DNA of 64,000 nt from Thuidium tamariscinum (GCA_947034885.2 OX344752.2:24928386-24992385); one strand, 5' to 3'; positions 1 to 11,185 are shown, counted from the first letter of the stretch. Numbers and translations are program-made. Notes: generated by a model not told the origin, from the letters alone.

Positions 1-37
1 CAGGTTTAGATGAGCATCATGAGGTTCATCGTAAGTA

Positions 38-1375
38 ATGGAGGCCTTCGATCGAGGAGATGCCCTACATGTGGAGGTTCTTGATAGTGTTCATGTTGAA
101 GAGAATGATGACTCCGGTAGTGATACCATGGATGGATTGGAGGAACTATATGAGCAAGCCACGACACCGTTGTACGCTGGATCAAAGAGTAGCGTCGTCT
201 CGGCCACAATTGTATTGATGAACATGTGCACAGTTTTTCGTATCAGCAACAAGTTCACAGATGAGCTGCTGCGGTACTTGTCAACGGATCTGCTACCAGC
301 GAATAACAAGTTGCCATCTTCGCATTATATAGCCCGCCGGAGTATACGGAAACTGGGATTGACTTATAACAACGTGCATGCTTGTTCAGATGGGTGTATC
401 TTGTTTGAGGAGGAGTATGCCAATTTGGACACTTGTCCACATTGCAATCGATCTCGTTGGATCGAAGGCAGTACCACAATACCCACAAAAGTGATTCGGC
501 ACTTTCCACTAATTCCTCGCTTGAAGCGCATGTGGAGATCCACTGAGATAGTAGGTATGTTGACTGGCTATACAAAACATGTCAGTACAGATGGCATAAT
601 GCGTTCGGTTGTTGATAGTCTAGCATGGAAGCATGTTGACACAGATCCCGTTTTTGGTAACTTCGGGGCGAAGATTCGGAACATGCGTTTTGCATTAACT
701 CTGGATGGAGTGAATCCTTTCAAATTGAGCAACACGAACTGGTCAACATGGCCAGTGCTTATTTTGATATATAATTTTGAACCATGGTTTGTCACGAAGA
801 AATTTTTCATGTCGCTGTGCATACTGATATCAGGGAAGCACTCACCAACAGGAAAGGGTATGGATGTATTTCTGCGACCACTCATGAGGGAGCTAAATGA
901 ATTATGGGAGGGTGTACGAGCTGTTGATTTCTCTCAGCCAGAAGGTGCACATAGTTTTGTACTTCGTGGGCTGGTGATGTGGACCATATCAGATTTTCCA
1001 GCGTATGGTCTGATTTTAGGCCTGTGTTGTAAGGGTTACAAAGGATATCCTCCATGTGGACCAGACACTGATGCACGCATGGCACGAACTGGAGATCTTC
1101 TAGCAGGTGGGAGAATCAGAGGTTCAAAAATAGTGTATGGAGGCATACGACGTTACTTACCTCGCCATCATCCTTATCGTCGAAATAAGAGGTTCAATGG
1201 AGCAATTGAAGACCGTGAGGAGCCAGCTATAGTATCCGGACTTGATGTCATATAGTACGCTGCATGGCGGCAATCTTATTTAGATATGGGTGGAAGAGAA
1301 AATGGAAAAGATGATCTAGTGCATTACACAGGCGTGAAACGATTGTGCGCATTATACGGACTAGCGTATTGGCAG
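38..1375 (+). pseudogene. tnp2: TNP2 transposase of CACTA-1, upstream exon (Transposase_21 domain)
   Basis: The protein read from 38 matches plant CACTA TNP2 (Transposase_21/tnp2 domain). Visible hallmarks are the CPHCNRSRW zinc-knuckle-like stretch (about residues 130-140), PLIPRLKRMWRS, and the RNase-H-like acidic residues in LDGVNPF (Asp ~223) and ISDFPAYG (Asp ~319). TNP2 catalyses cut-and-paste excision in the nucleus. An in-frame TAG at 1253-1255 interrupts the reading. The family sequence carries on in the same frame afterwards (YAAWRQSYLDMGG... to GLAYWQ) up to a splice donor CAG|GTTCTC at 1375/1376. Stops occur in frame just before 38, so the real exon starts either at an acceptor near there or at this ATG, and the N-terminal Transpos_assoc exon lies outside the window. 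One stop makes this copy non-functional unless read through. Confidence 0.85.
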
Positions 1376-1470
1376 GTTCTCATCCATTCAACCGTGCTTG
1401 TTTTTATTACTAAGATGTGGCAGTAATTCTGAGGGAGACAGTATGGAGGTTAGAAGAGGTTGTAGTATGT

Positions 1471-1478
1471 GGTGTGAG
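1471..1478 (+). repeat. Left 8-bp target-site duplication of the giant hAT (GGTGTGAG)
   Basis: GGTGTGAG lies directly before CAGGGATGAC. The identical 8-mer follows the right end at 23893-23900. Eight base pairs is the standard hAT duplication length. Confidence 0.95.
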
Positions 1479-1505
1479 CAGGGATGACGGGACGTCCGGA
1501 CGTCC
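1479..1505 (+). repeat. Left terminal inverted repeat of the giant hAT
   Basis: It starts CAGGGATGACGGGACGTCC and contains two abutting GGACGTCC palindromes. The partner at 23866-23892 starts CAAGGTTGACG on the minus strand. The match is imperfect after the first 11 bases, as is common in hAT elements. Confidence 0.85.
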
Positions 1506-1557
1506 ACGGGACGTAGGCGCTAACCCTCGGACGTCCATTGACATTTGAAATTTTTTT

Positions 1558-1870
1558 TTACGTACGTCCAGCGGACGGATGACCGGACACTTCTGCGGAC
1601 GGCATTTTGGACGGACACAGTGCGGACGGGCACGCCGCCAGCTTGCGGACGGGCGGACAGAGTGCGGACGGACTGCGGACGTCGTGCGGACGGGCGGATG
1701 GTGTGGAGAGCGTCCGCACCCTGTCCGCCCGTCCGGAATGCCGTCCGCAGGCCGTCCGCACCGACGACGACAACTTCTGGCCGCACGATCTCCCGTCCGC
1801 TCTGAAGGCCGTCCGATCTCGATGGAGACGTCGCCCGCCGTCCGCGAGTATAAGTAGCATCGCGGACGGC
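1558..1870 (+). promoter_or_regulatory. GGACGG island 1 with GTATAAG box, upstream of the UIM-like gene
   Basis: A GC-rich block in AT-rich surroundings is built of short GCGGACGG-type units. The units read GGACGG on the plus strand up to about 1710 and then CCGTCCGC, so the island is roughly palindromic. A GTATAAG box lies at 1848-1854, 215 bases before the ATG at 2069. The same box follows islands 2, 3 and 4. It probably acts as promoter and, being near the left end, possibly as a subterminal transposase-binding array; both roles are inference. Confidence 0.7.
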
Positions 1871-2068
1871 TCATTCAGGCACAATCGTCCGCCTTCCGAA
1901 GTGGGTAATCCAGTGCCTCGAGCTCTGTGAGCCCCTTTCATTTTGGTGAGATGGTTGTGATTAAAACTTGAATACTTTCATAGTATTGAGTTTTAATTAT
2001 TATTTGCTTTTGGGCGGCCCTGAAATTCCCATCACCCTAATTCTGGACTTTGGGGTAATTTTATTACC

Positions 2069-3142
2069 ATGCCTCGCAACGATAAACCAAAATCTAGTTC
2101 CAAGGGCAAATCCCAAGACATGAATTGGGAGGATTGGGCAAACCCTTTGTGTGTAGCAGAACCTGGATGGGAGGAGGAGCCGAAGAAATCTTGGGACTGC
2201 ACAACATGCAAGAAGTACGTCAAAATGACGCACCTCTCAAAAATGTGGTCAAGAGAACGTGCTGAAAAGCAAGTTCGTCGTTGGGAGGGACAAATTTCGA
2301 CGTGCCTAAGCAAGCACTTTGTCCACCGGTATGAGGAAGTCACACGGTCAGCTGAAATACGTGACTCCAAACCGAATGTGATGAACTACTCCAACATGGC
2401 CATGGTTTGGGCAGAGATTGTGCTCCACAAAGATGTGGATTGGCGCACAATTTACGGCAAAAATGTCCACGAACTGCATCGTACTGATGCTGTTATTTAT
2501 ACGAGTTGGACTGGTATAAGTGATTGTATGCCAGAGTGGTCTAACCGAGGCCAACTTGGATATGCACCGGTTGTATTGCCGGATGCTGAGGATGATTGGT
2601 CGGAGGAGGAGGAGGAGAAGGATGCTTCAGCGCCTGTGTCATTTGGAGAGATACCTCGGCGTAGACAAGAACGCGAAGACATCCAATACGAGCAAGAAAT
2701 GCGAGATGCAATGCAACGAAGTCTCGAGGATCGTGGTCGACCACATGGGCATCATGGATCGTATCAACATGACCATAGTGTTTATGGGACCCAAAATCGC
2801 CAAAGTGATCCACACTACAGTAATGACCCTCGAGGTGGCTATGGCAACTACCAAGGTAGCCAAGGAACCACACGTGATTATGGTTCCAACCAAGGTAGTT
2901 CTCAGTACTATCCTGGATTCTCTGGAAGTAGTTCTTATAATGATACACGGTACAGGGGATCTCAGCGTGATGATTCAATTCCTTCTCCAACTTTTGGAGG
3001 ACCTTACTATGGAAATTATGGGCATGGAGGTGCATCAAGCGGATCTGGAGACATATGGGGTGGTGGACCATTTCTCGGGACTTTTGGATCTGGTTCAATT
3101 GGCCCAACTCGCAAAGATGACACCGATTCGGAATCTGAGTGA
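2069..3142 (+). CDS. hAT cargo protein A: shared CKKYVKM domain, UIM-like helix, low-complexity tail
   Basis: An uninterrupted 357-residue protein starts at ATG 2069. Residues about 45-150 (CKKYVKMTHLSKMW..., HFVHR, NYSNMAMVWAEI, VDWRT) are clearly related to residues about 55-155 of the RING protein at 13244, so the two genes share an unnamed N-terminal domain. An acidic run (EEEEEK) follows. A helix around residues 207-220 (YEQEMRDAMQRSLED) resembles a ubiquitin-interacting motif: Ala-hydrophobic-x-x-Ser followed by acidic residues. The last ~130 residues are rich in Gly, Ser, Tyr, Asn and Gln and look disordered, ending in acidic DDTDSESE. I do not know the function. The UIM call is a motif reading only. 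Island 1 and its GTATAAG box lie upstream. Confidence 0.75.
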   Translation: MPRNDKPKSSSKGKSQDMNWEDWANPLCVAEPGWEEEPKKSWDCTTCKKYVKMTHLSKMWSRERAEKQVRRWEGQISTCLSKHFVHRYEEVTRSAEIRDSKPNVMNYSNMAMVWAEIVLHKDVDWRTIYGKNVHELHRTDAVIYTSWTGISDCMPEWSNRGQLGYAPVVLPDAEDDWSEEEEEKDASAPVSFGEIPRRRQEREDIQYEQEMRDAMQRSLEDRGRPHGHHGSYQHDHSVYGTQNRQSDPHYSNDPRGGYGNYQGSQGTTRDYGSNQGSSQYYPGFSGSSSYNDTRYRGSQRDDSIPSPTFGGPYYGNYGHGGASSGSGDIWGGGPFLGTFGSGSIGPTRKDDTDSESE

Positions 3143-3422
3143 GGGTTTAGGGTTTGGAAGATTGTAGCGAAACAATGGTTGCTTTAAAATAGAAATATAG
3201 TAATTAGCAATCGATTTTTGTATATTCTTGCCATAGGATATAGATTGGCATAAGGACGATATGAGGATGTTCGCCATTTTTTGAATATAAATTTTCAGTA
3301 TGCCTATTTGTAAATTCCGATCCAATTATGTCCCATTTTCTTTGTGAAGCTTCTATGCTTCCTTCTTATTTCCAAAGCTGTGAGTTTGTGTGTTCATTAT
3401 GTTTGCCCCAAAAACAAATTAA

Positions 3423-6400
3423 CCCCTAAGTTACCAAGGCATTTTCTGACTATCAAACCACTGAAAACTGCCATTTCTGCTGCAATCACTCAAGAAACCT
3501 AAGAACACTTTTTTTCTTAGAATCTAACCGTAGGATCTTGTACTTCACTTCTCTAACAACATGTGGTAAAAATTTCATGAAGTTTGACCGTACGGATTGG
3601 AAGATATGAGCATTCAAAGTTGGAAAACAAAGTTTTTTTCAACTACGCCCTGCAATTTCAGGTGACTTTGATGGCCATTTCTGGATTTTTTTTGCAGTAC
3701 ACACCATGAGGTCAAAATTTTTTATCTTCAGCATTTGAGTTGAGAGTTCGTAAAAAAAATTTTACAATGCCAACACTTGATTTCCACATTAAAAAAAATT
3801 GTTAAGTAGAAGTAGGTCCAAAGTTGAAGAAAAAACTGAATTCTTAATAGCCCTTATATTGAATAAAAAAACCATAATCCGAACGGTGGGATTGTTCTTG
3901 AAAACAAACTTAAGCTTTAAGAAAAAAAAATGGTACAAATTTAAAATTGCACTCAAAAATAAATTCTACAAGCTGTTTAGGGTTGAAGATGCGTACATTG
4001 TCCAAAAAACAAGACTGTCCATAACTTTCTCATTTTAGTCCAAATAGGATGAATCAAAGCTTCAAATGGACACAAAAACTAAATTGGTGACAGGTCCTGC
4101 ATCAAATTGAAACGCATTAATTCCAATGGTGAAATCGTTTTCAAAAAAAAAAAAAAAAAATTATGCAATTCTCTATTCAACTATTACAATGGATGTAATG
4201 CTTCTTCTTCTAAAAAGTCTACTGTTATTGCTTGAAAAACAAGAAGATTCATAGTCGTCACAACGTCCTAGGCAATGAAAATAAATTAAGTTTCTCTACG
4301 TAGAAAAAACTGCTATTAAAAAAAAAATGTAATTTTCAAAATCATGCTTGTTTTTCTTTCTATTGCCTACATTGGGCCTTAGGGGGAATAAATTTTCTCT
4401 CAAATTACAATTGAAATAAAATTATATTACCAAAAACCCGATCAATTTTCCCATACCGAAGAAGGCCCAGAATTTGTTGCCACTAATTTAGTTGAAGTGT
4501 ACTTCTTGAACACTTCAATATCCCAAACCTTCCAAAGTCCTTGAATATATAGGACTCCTGAGACTGTAGAATTAGTACTTTAGTAGATCTTCACATTGTT
4601 TTCTTTTAACAAATAATGAACAAGTTCAAAAGGCTGATACATTTTGAACCCCTATAACCCCAATGGGTTAGGACAAAACCCAAATGTGTTATAAAATATT
4701 AACATTACGATTGTTTTGAAGTTAGTATCAAAGAAGAATTAGAAGATAATGTAAAGCACAAAAAAAAGACAGTACACATCCAATCGAAGTAAAGAAAAAA
4801 TTCCGATTATTTTTAAATAAATGTTGAATATAAACTTTCAATACCTCACCAAAATACTATTTCGATTGTCAGTTTGTCACGGTTCGAAATTCTTCTTGAT
4901 TGGTGTAAATTCTGTTTTTTATTGACTTATAAAGAAATGCAAAATATTCAACCTCTAACAGCACAAGGTATTAAGGGCCGGTTTATATTGGGCCTGGGGC
5001 CGAATGGAAAGTCGGCCGGATTTGCCTTCAATCCGGCCTTCTATCCGGCCCTAATTTTCCCATCCGGCCCTAGTTAATATAAACCCCTTGGGCTGGATTC
5101 TAGGGCGCAATTTCTAATTCATGTTCTCTTAGATTCTCTCAATGCTCAATGAAATCAATTAAAAAAAATTTTAAAAACTTAAAAATACGCGTGCTTATCT
5201 TTTCTCTACCTCTAATCTTTATAGAAAAATAAACAACAAAATTTTTGTTTGTGTTTCTCTATTTTCTTCCAATTTATTTTACTTCCAAAATAAAAACATT
5301 GTTTTTCTACAAATTTTTTACCTTCCAAATTAGTGGGAGGTGGTGCAAATTTAATTAGACCATTCAAAGATGTATAAGATGGACTATCAAGGAAAAAAAT
5401 TCATTGAAATTTCATACTATCTAGCAGACCAGCACTAGAATGGCTATAGAAAGAGGTTTTAGATGTTTGAAAGGAAGATGGAGGATTCGATGTGCTACTA
5501 ATTTACAGAATTGATTTATGCGAAAATATAAAATGACTTCAATCAAATGCCAAATTCAACTTCACTCTTCCTAGTTCCTACAATTTTTTGAAAATTGTTT
5601 GAAGGAGCTCAAATTCTTTGAAAAGTCAATAAGATATGAAATAGTAGCTTGAAAAGTAGACTAGCATATTTTAATAAAACTATTTTGAAACATAAAAATA
5701 TAATATAGTATCCAAATGTTGCGTTCTTTGGTCTATAGGAAATTCCTTTTACATTCCAACTCCCAAGTTCCCAACAATGAAGTAGAAAAATATGAACTAT
5801 TTGTAATGGTAACTTTTAGCAAGTAAACAATTAAATTTATTCAAATTGTTAAACACAATAATTTTTAAAAAAATTTAACCATATGAGGTTTATTTATTTA
5901 TTTTAAAAACTATTATGTTATTATTATGAAGATTAAAATTATTTAAATAATTGTTTGACCTCAATTTCTAATGAATCTTTTTGAAAATTTCTCATAAGAT
6001 AGTAAAACTGATTAGCTTCATGGGAATGTAAATTTTATTTCAATTGGTGACCGGGAGAAAACGTTATACCACTAAAAGCCCAAATTTTCATTCGCCGGGC
6101 AGAATTTTATTTTTTGCAAAAAGTCAGAATTTAATTTTTTTATTTAATTTTTCTAAAATAATATAATATTGCTTACATGTGAAGCTTTGATTCACTCTTT
6201 TTGGACTTACAATGAGAAAGTTATGGACAATCTTGTTTTTCGGTCAATCTAAACAATTTCTTGAAAAAATAACTTATAGGAATACATGATTCATTTAAAA
6301 ATGCAGTTTTCACTATTTTTCAAAACAAATTGTTGGACAGGGTAAGGTTTACTTTCTAAAACAATCTCACCATTGGGATTATTGTATTTAGATCCCATCT

Positions 6401-6827
6401 TAGAGTTATTAACCATTCGTTTTTTCTTTCAATCTTGGACCTACATCTACTTAACAATTGCAAAAGAATGAAAATCAAGTGTTTTTGTGTGAAATTTTTT
6501 TCCTAGACTCTCAACTCAATTTCTTGACACAAAAAATTATAGATTCAAAGTCTTCAATGCGATTTTTTAATACAAATTCCAGTCAAAGTCATCTGAAATT
6601 GCAAACCGCAGTTCAAAAAACTTGTATTTCCCACTGTGAATGCTCATATCTTCCAATCTGTACGGTCAAACTTCATGAAATTTTTACCACTTAATCTCAA
6701 TCAAGTTAAGTACAAGATCCTACGGTTAGATCCTTAAATTTTTTTATTTTTTTTTTTCTTCGATGAATGCAACAGAATTGGCAATTTCGAGTTTATTGAC
6801 AAAAAGAAGGCCTTGGTCCTTTAGGGG
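3423..6827. mobile_element. 3.4-kb CCCCTAAAG-ended inverted-repeat element, non-coding
   Basis: The left end CCCCTAAGTTACCAAGG and the right end (minus strand) CCCCTAAAGGACCAAGG are inverted repeats flanked by TAA (3420-3422 and 6828-6830). The similarity continues inward for hundreds of bases: the stretch around 3527-3620 (CCGTAGGATCTTGTAC, GGTAAAAATTTCATGAAG, GAAGATATGAGCATTC) reappears inverted around 6630-6730. No coding ORF is present. Related copies occur at 17137, 43079 and 61110. The TAA/TTAA duplications allow PIF/Harbinger- or piggyBac-like mobilisation; the family is not decided here. It is inserted in the giant hAT, so it is younger. Confidence 0.7.
4980..5085. repeat. 106-bp inverted-repeat element within the 3.4-kb element
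   Basis: The ends GGTTTATATT and, on the other strand, GGTTTATATT are followed on both sides by a near-identical GGGCCGRATGG. The interior is GC-rich (repeated CCGGCC) in AT-rich DNA. It is probably a small MITE; no target duplication was established. Confidence 0.5.
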
Positions 6828-6830
6828 TAA

Positions 6831-7322
6831 GAAGGATTTCCCAATTAATGTACAATTTCATTTTAAAAATCTAATTGACATAGTAATAGAGTTATCGATA
6901 TGGATGTAATCATGGGTCATACTTTAAAATTTTAAACTAGAAGTGACACATGTAACCCTAAGATCTTCTAGTGCACCAATTGGGAGATGTACACAAAATT
7001 CCAGAAAAATTAGTAAGTCCCATAGGGCCTAATGTTCATCTTACAAATCAAAATGGAATTATTCAAAACTTTCCAAGTAGATCAAAATCTAAAGAACCAA
7101 TACTTCAAGGCTTCAAGGGTCAACTCATCATGACAGGTTCCAAAAGACCAAAACATGCAAAAACAAATGTGAGATAGAAGTGAATTGCACATATATTTGG
7201 GAAAATTTGTGATGCACACATCTTTTTAAGATATAGTTGAGGACTTGAAGTACATAGGGATATATTTCCTTGCCGGTACATCTATTCAATACTTATGTAC
7301 TTCTACGTAAAACACTAAAATA
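6831..7322. other. Non-coding AT-rich spacer in the giant hAT
   Basis: It lies between the 3.4-kb TIR element and the 3' end of the kinase-like gene. I see no coding region or clear repeat; its right part probably includes the 3' UTR of the kinase-like gene. Confidence 0.4.
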
Positions 7323-8810
7323 CTAATATGAATGGCGGAAATGTTCATCTGGGATAGGCCAATTGTAACCTGGGCCAGTAAATCGTTGGACGATTTTAGT
7401 CAAACTTACTGCCCTCTCTACATCTGTAGAACACAGAAGTTCCAAATAATTATGAAACACAAGTCCTAACTCATGGTGGCTCCACTTCGTATGTCCTTTG
7501 TTATCACGATGGAGCGCCGCGTACTCCTTGGACATGCATTGCTTGTTGATCTGTTGAGCTAGTTTACCAACCGCAAACTCTTCTGATTTACGTGATAAAT
7601 GTGGAATCGTTTCCACATCTGCATCTTTCTTATGCACATACACAATAGACGGATCCACCCACCATCTTCTTTGCAAAGCTTCTTTCTTCTCACTTTCAGA
7701 TGTGAAAGTGTACAAGGATTTGGGTGGATCACTATGTACGGTAGTCATGCCCCAATCGCAAACCCCAATATATACACGTGACTCATCATCCGGAAAGTGA
7801 AACATGATGTTGTTCGGCGAGAGATCGTTGTGTAGATGCCCCGCTTGATGCACCGCATGCAAAATGTGCACCAATGCCCATGCGAGCTCCGTTCGTTTCC
7901 TTCTCCATTGAGCTAGAAAGAATGCTCGATTCACCTCTTCGGGTGATGGCTTGGAATAAGCCAATCGAATGTGAATGTCATCTGGATAGTCCCTATCCAT
8001 GTTCAACATTTGCCTCAACGTTCCACCATTCCACCAATACATGTACCCTTCATTGTTTGTTCCATGGACTGCTGCGAATCGTATAACTCCGTCATGTGGA
8101 ATCCGCACTGCCATTGACTCGTTCTGGTGTTCCAACTTTGCGAGTTGAGGCCTCAAGCGTTGTTGATGCGATACCTTCGCTGCAAACTCCCAAGAGGCAG
8201 GTATCTCAGCACATCCTTCAATTCGCACCCTCTGTATTGTTGCATAGCCCCCCTTCAAGACCGTACTGTCTTGTGGAATCACCCTTGCGGTAATGGGCAA
8301 TGCCACAAGATGCCGCCGCCCACGTTGCAATTCTAGAGCTCCTTCATCCGTGTTCCACCACCCCAATGATCCTTGTCCCTTCCGTTTCCTAGCATTCTTT
8401 GTAAACGGAGCACATCGTTGTACAAACAAGTCCGCCTTCAAAATGACTTCTTCAAATGTGGGATCATCCACCCGATGTTCCTTCCCGTACTTTGTCAATA
8501 CCACTTTGGCATTCCACAATGAATCTTGCACCCTGTTCTGCAGAAACCTTTGGAAGCCTCTCTTCTCCGTTTCATGAATCCATCCTGGAACAAAGAGAGC
8601 ATCCGTCATCCTCTTCGTCATATCCGATTTGAACTTCTCAATGCACTCCTCTTCGTATCGGATGTACTTGGTATCAAGGGATGCAGTGCTCTCCTCCTCA
8701 TAAAACTGCACTATGATACGGATGACATATGCCTTGCAATCATCCGAAGGCATGTCCTCAATGTCTAGCGCTACCGGTTTTGCCTTTGCTACCTTCTTTC
8801 CTTTCGGCAT
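7323..8810 (-). CDS. hAT cargo protein B: protein-kinase-like protein
   Basis: A 495-residue protein runs uninterrupted from ATG 8810 to TAG 7323; the longer reading from 8819 begins with TTG and is not needed. The C-terminal two thirds is a kinase fold. It has a glycine-loop-like LKGGYATIQRVRI, a beta-3 lysine in WEFAAKVS (Lys ~212), the catalytic loop HLHNDLSPNNIMF (Asp ~329 and following Asn) and CDWGMTT (Asp ~352, DWG instead of DFG). All core catalytic residues look present, so activity is plausible. The first ~190 residues are helical, charged and unrecognised. Compared with plant receptor kinases it has no signal peptide, ectodomain or membrane segment. It stands opposite in direction to the other intact genes and has its own island and GTATAAG box upstream. 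Substrate unknown. Confidence 0.8.
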   Translation of the reverse strand: MPKGKKVAKAKPVALDIEDMPSDDCKAYVIRIIVQFYEEESTASLDTKYIRYEEECIEKFKSDMTKRMTDALFVPGWIHETEKRGFQRFLQNRVQDSLWNAKVVLTKYGKEHRVDDPTFEEVILKADLFVQRCAPFTKNARKRKGQGSLGWWNTDEGALELQRGRRHLVALPITARVIPQDSTVLKGGYATIQRVRIEGCAEIPASWEFAAKVSHQQRLRPQLAKLEHQNESMAVRIPHDGVIRFAAVHGTNNEGYMYWWNGGTLRQMLNMDRDYPDDIHIRLAYSKPSPEEVNRAFFLAQWRRKRTELAWALVHILHAVHQAGHLHNDLSPNNIMFHFPDDESRVYIGVCDWGMTTVHSDPPKSLYTFTSESEKKEALQRRWWVDPSIVYVHKKDADVETIPHLSRKSEEFAVGKLAQQINKQCMSKEYAALHRDNKGHTKWSHHELGLVFHNYLELLCSTDVERAVSLTKIVQRFTGPGYNWPIPDEHFRHSY

Positions 8811-9000
8811 CGTGATCAAATCAATGATAAGAGTTTAAAAACTCTTGATTTCAAGCACAATGCACAAAAGATATACAAAAAAAGGGCAACAAGTTGGCCC
8901 TAAATCCCACTCCTAACTTCCCTTAGAAAGGAGCCAATGGAGGATTAACCACCAAGCTCTCCGCTCTCTCTTGTGAAACACAAGAGGGAAGATAAGAATG

Positions 9001-9465
9001 CGGTTGCGGACGGGCCGTCCGCCTATCTTATACCTTGCGGACGGACCGACCCGTCCGCAACCTCGTCGGGGCCGTCCGATCCGTCCGCCTCGCCTCGTCA
9101 GGGCCGTCCGATCGCGCTGGCCGTCTGATCGGGGCCGTCCGCGTCGCCTCGTTAGGGCCGTCCGATCGCACTGGCCGTCCGACCGGGGCCGTCCGACCGG
9201 GGCCGTCCGCCTCGTCGTCATCGGGCCCGTCCGATCGCGCTGGCCGTCCGATCGGGGCCGTCCGCCTCGTCGTCATCGGGGCCGTCCGATCGCGCTGGCC
9301 GTCCGACCGGGGCCGTCCGCCTCGTCGTCCTCGGGGCCGTCCTTGGGGCCGTCCGATCGCAGTGGCCGTCCGATCGCGGCCATCCGCCTCACCTCGTCGG
9401 AGTTGTCCGCCTCGACGTCCTCGGGGCCGTCCGATCACTGTGGCCGTCCGATCGGACGGCCCCGG
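9001..9465 (-). promoter_or_regulatory. GGACGG island 2 with GTATAAG box, upstream of the kinase-like gene
   Basis: A dense array of CCGTCCGATCG and CCGTCCGCCTCGTCG units on plus reads GGACGG on the coding strand of the kinase-like gene. The GTATAAG box is at 9027-9033 on the minus strand, 217 bases upstream of the ATG at 8810. Units are near-periodic and long open frames across it are repeat artefacts. Confidence 0.7.
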
Positions 9466-10837
9466 GGCATTCCAACTTCAAAATTTCATAACTAATTCTA
9501 CGAAGCTTTAAAAAATACAAAACCAAATGGGGTACACATCAATTCCACTTGTCTTGAAAGAGAATATTTTTTAGAACTACCTCAAGAAGTTTTACCTACC
9601 TATTATTTACTTTTAATCCTTCAATGGTCAATTGTCCTTGAAAGATATGTGCAATTAGCATGTAAACCAAGTTCTTTGGAACTTTGTGGAACTATGTCAA
9701 ATTAGTTATGAATTTTTAGAGTTGAAATGGCATGGGGACCTAAAATCGCCCACCTCCTAAAATGTACATTGTTTGCACATTGCTGAAGTGTACAGGAAAA
9801 CAACATGTTTAAATAACTTACATTTGAAGAAGTGGGTGGTCTTCGGTCTTGAGCACTTTTAGGACCTCCTCTCATTTACTGATTGCACAACCTGTTTGTA
9901 TACCATATTCAGGTTTTAGAATTGTGAATAAAACATTTGTTATGATAAAAACAGATATGCTTTTTTGATTCCTAGTATCTTAGTTTCTTATATATAATAT
10001 TTTATTTTTAGAATTTGGAAAAAATTGTAGTGTAATCGTATTTATTACTTAAAAAAATTGACCTTTAAATTGTATGACTATGCGTAGAATATGTTTGAAA
10101 AAAAATATCAATATAGAAATCCATTATGAACACTTCTGTTTTCATGTGTAAAATAAAACAATGTGGTCTCATTAGTCCTTTATTATGTTTATTTTGAAGA
10201 TGTCAATTCAAAAATTATTATGTCTACAAATTTCAATCTATAACCCCTAAACAACGAAAAAAAAATTGAAGCAACTTATAAAAATTTGAACATAAATTAG
10301 TGCGAAGTTCATGGATGGAGTGATTGACTCTAACTTATTTCACTTTCTTTTGATGTGGATGGGATTCTAATTCATGAAAACTTGAACATAAAATAGTGCA
10401 ACAATGCTAGTAAATGAGCATGAACACGAGCATGTGAACTCCTAATATGTATATAAGTAGTTATACTTCCACCTAAGAAGGTGTTTATAGTAAAAATACC
10501 TACAATATAGGGCTCTATAATATAAATACACTCTTATTATACAAGGTTTCTATAGTGTAAACAACTACATTACAGGTGCATCATCTTTGAGGCTTACAAG
10601 CTCACAGTTAGGGCATAAATTTGACACCCTAGCCAAATTTCTAGGGGACACCGTGGTCAAAATTTTGGGTGTTAGAAGGACACCCTTGTCCAATTTTTGG
10701 GTGTCCCTCATTTTCCATACATTTTTTTTGGTGAGTTTGAATATTATCAATTTTGAAAAATTTGTAATACCAATATGAATTTTTTGTTGCACATGAAAAG
10801 AGTCACTATATACCATAGCGTACAAAAGAAAACAAAC
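9466..10837. other. AT-rich non-coding spacer of the giant hAT
   Basis: No convincing coding region. Around 10600-10710 there are short direct repeats with the words GACACC and TTTTGGGTG. Nothing else could be assigned. Confidence 0.4.
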
Positions 10838-11100
10838 CTACAAGCCACGACCTTTCATGCCACACCATTTCACCCAAACTTGTTCAAAGTCAATGGCTTC
10901 TATAGGAATTCTTGCCACTGCAACTCGAATTTCTGCTTCCAAAGTCTCCAATACTAAACTAGAATGTAAATTAGACTCAATATAATTTTGAGTAGAAAAT
11001 GCCCTCTCACAAGAATCTGTGCTACCAGGAATTACAAGAATACTTTGCCACAGCTTGGACATGTGAGGCTACCTTCCAATATAGTCCAAATTGGAAGAGT
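10838..11100 (-). pseudogene. Fragment of a different hAT transposase (C-terminal dimerisation domain)
   Basis: On the minus strand 11062-10838 reads LWQSILVIPGSTDSCERAFS, then YIESNLHSSLVLETLEAEIR. This is the hAT dimerisation motif (IP.S...CER.FS, then L...L...L). Upstream sequence (YWKVASHVQAVAKYS) is in another frame, so there is a frame change, and no other domain is seen. It is not part of the 18547 transposase, whose corresponding stretch is SSSSCERNWSSYSFVHNKS. It is a relic of an older hAT within the giant one. Confidence 0.7.
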
Positions 11101-11146
11101 ACACTATAATTGCTTGGTGCATTTTCAAACCACCACATGAAATTTG

Positions 11147-11185
11147 AAGAGTACCAAAGATGATCGATGGTTGGCATGGATTCAA
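11147..11185 (+). repeat. 39-bp near-identical copy of part of the RING gene
   Basis: 39 bases match 15134-15172 with one difference (KSTKDDRWLAWIQ when translated). It lies beside the old hAT dimerisation fragment. No further matching sequence was seen on either side. Confidence 0.75.

Noticed and set aside
1410-1941. Several overlapping Arg/Pro/Thr-rich ORFs on both strands
   Set aside because: They arise from GGACGG repeats, which lack stops in many frames; the same occurs at 8913-9511, 12681-13083, 18106-18353 and 23562-23965.
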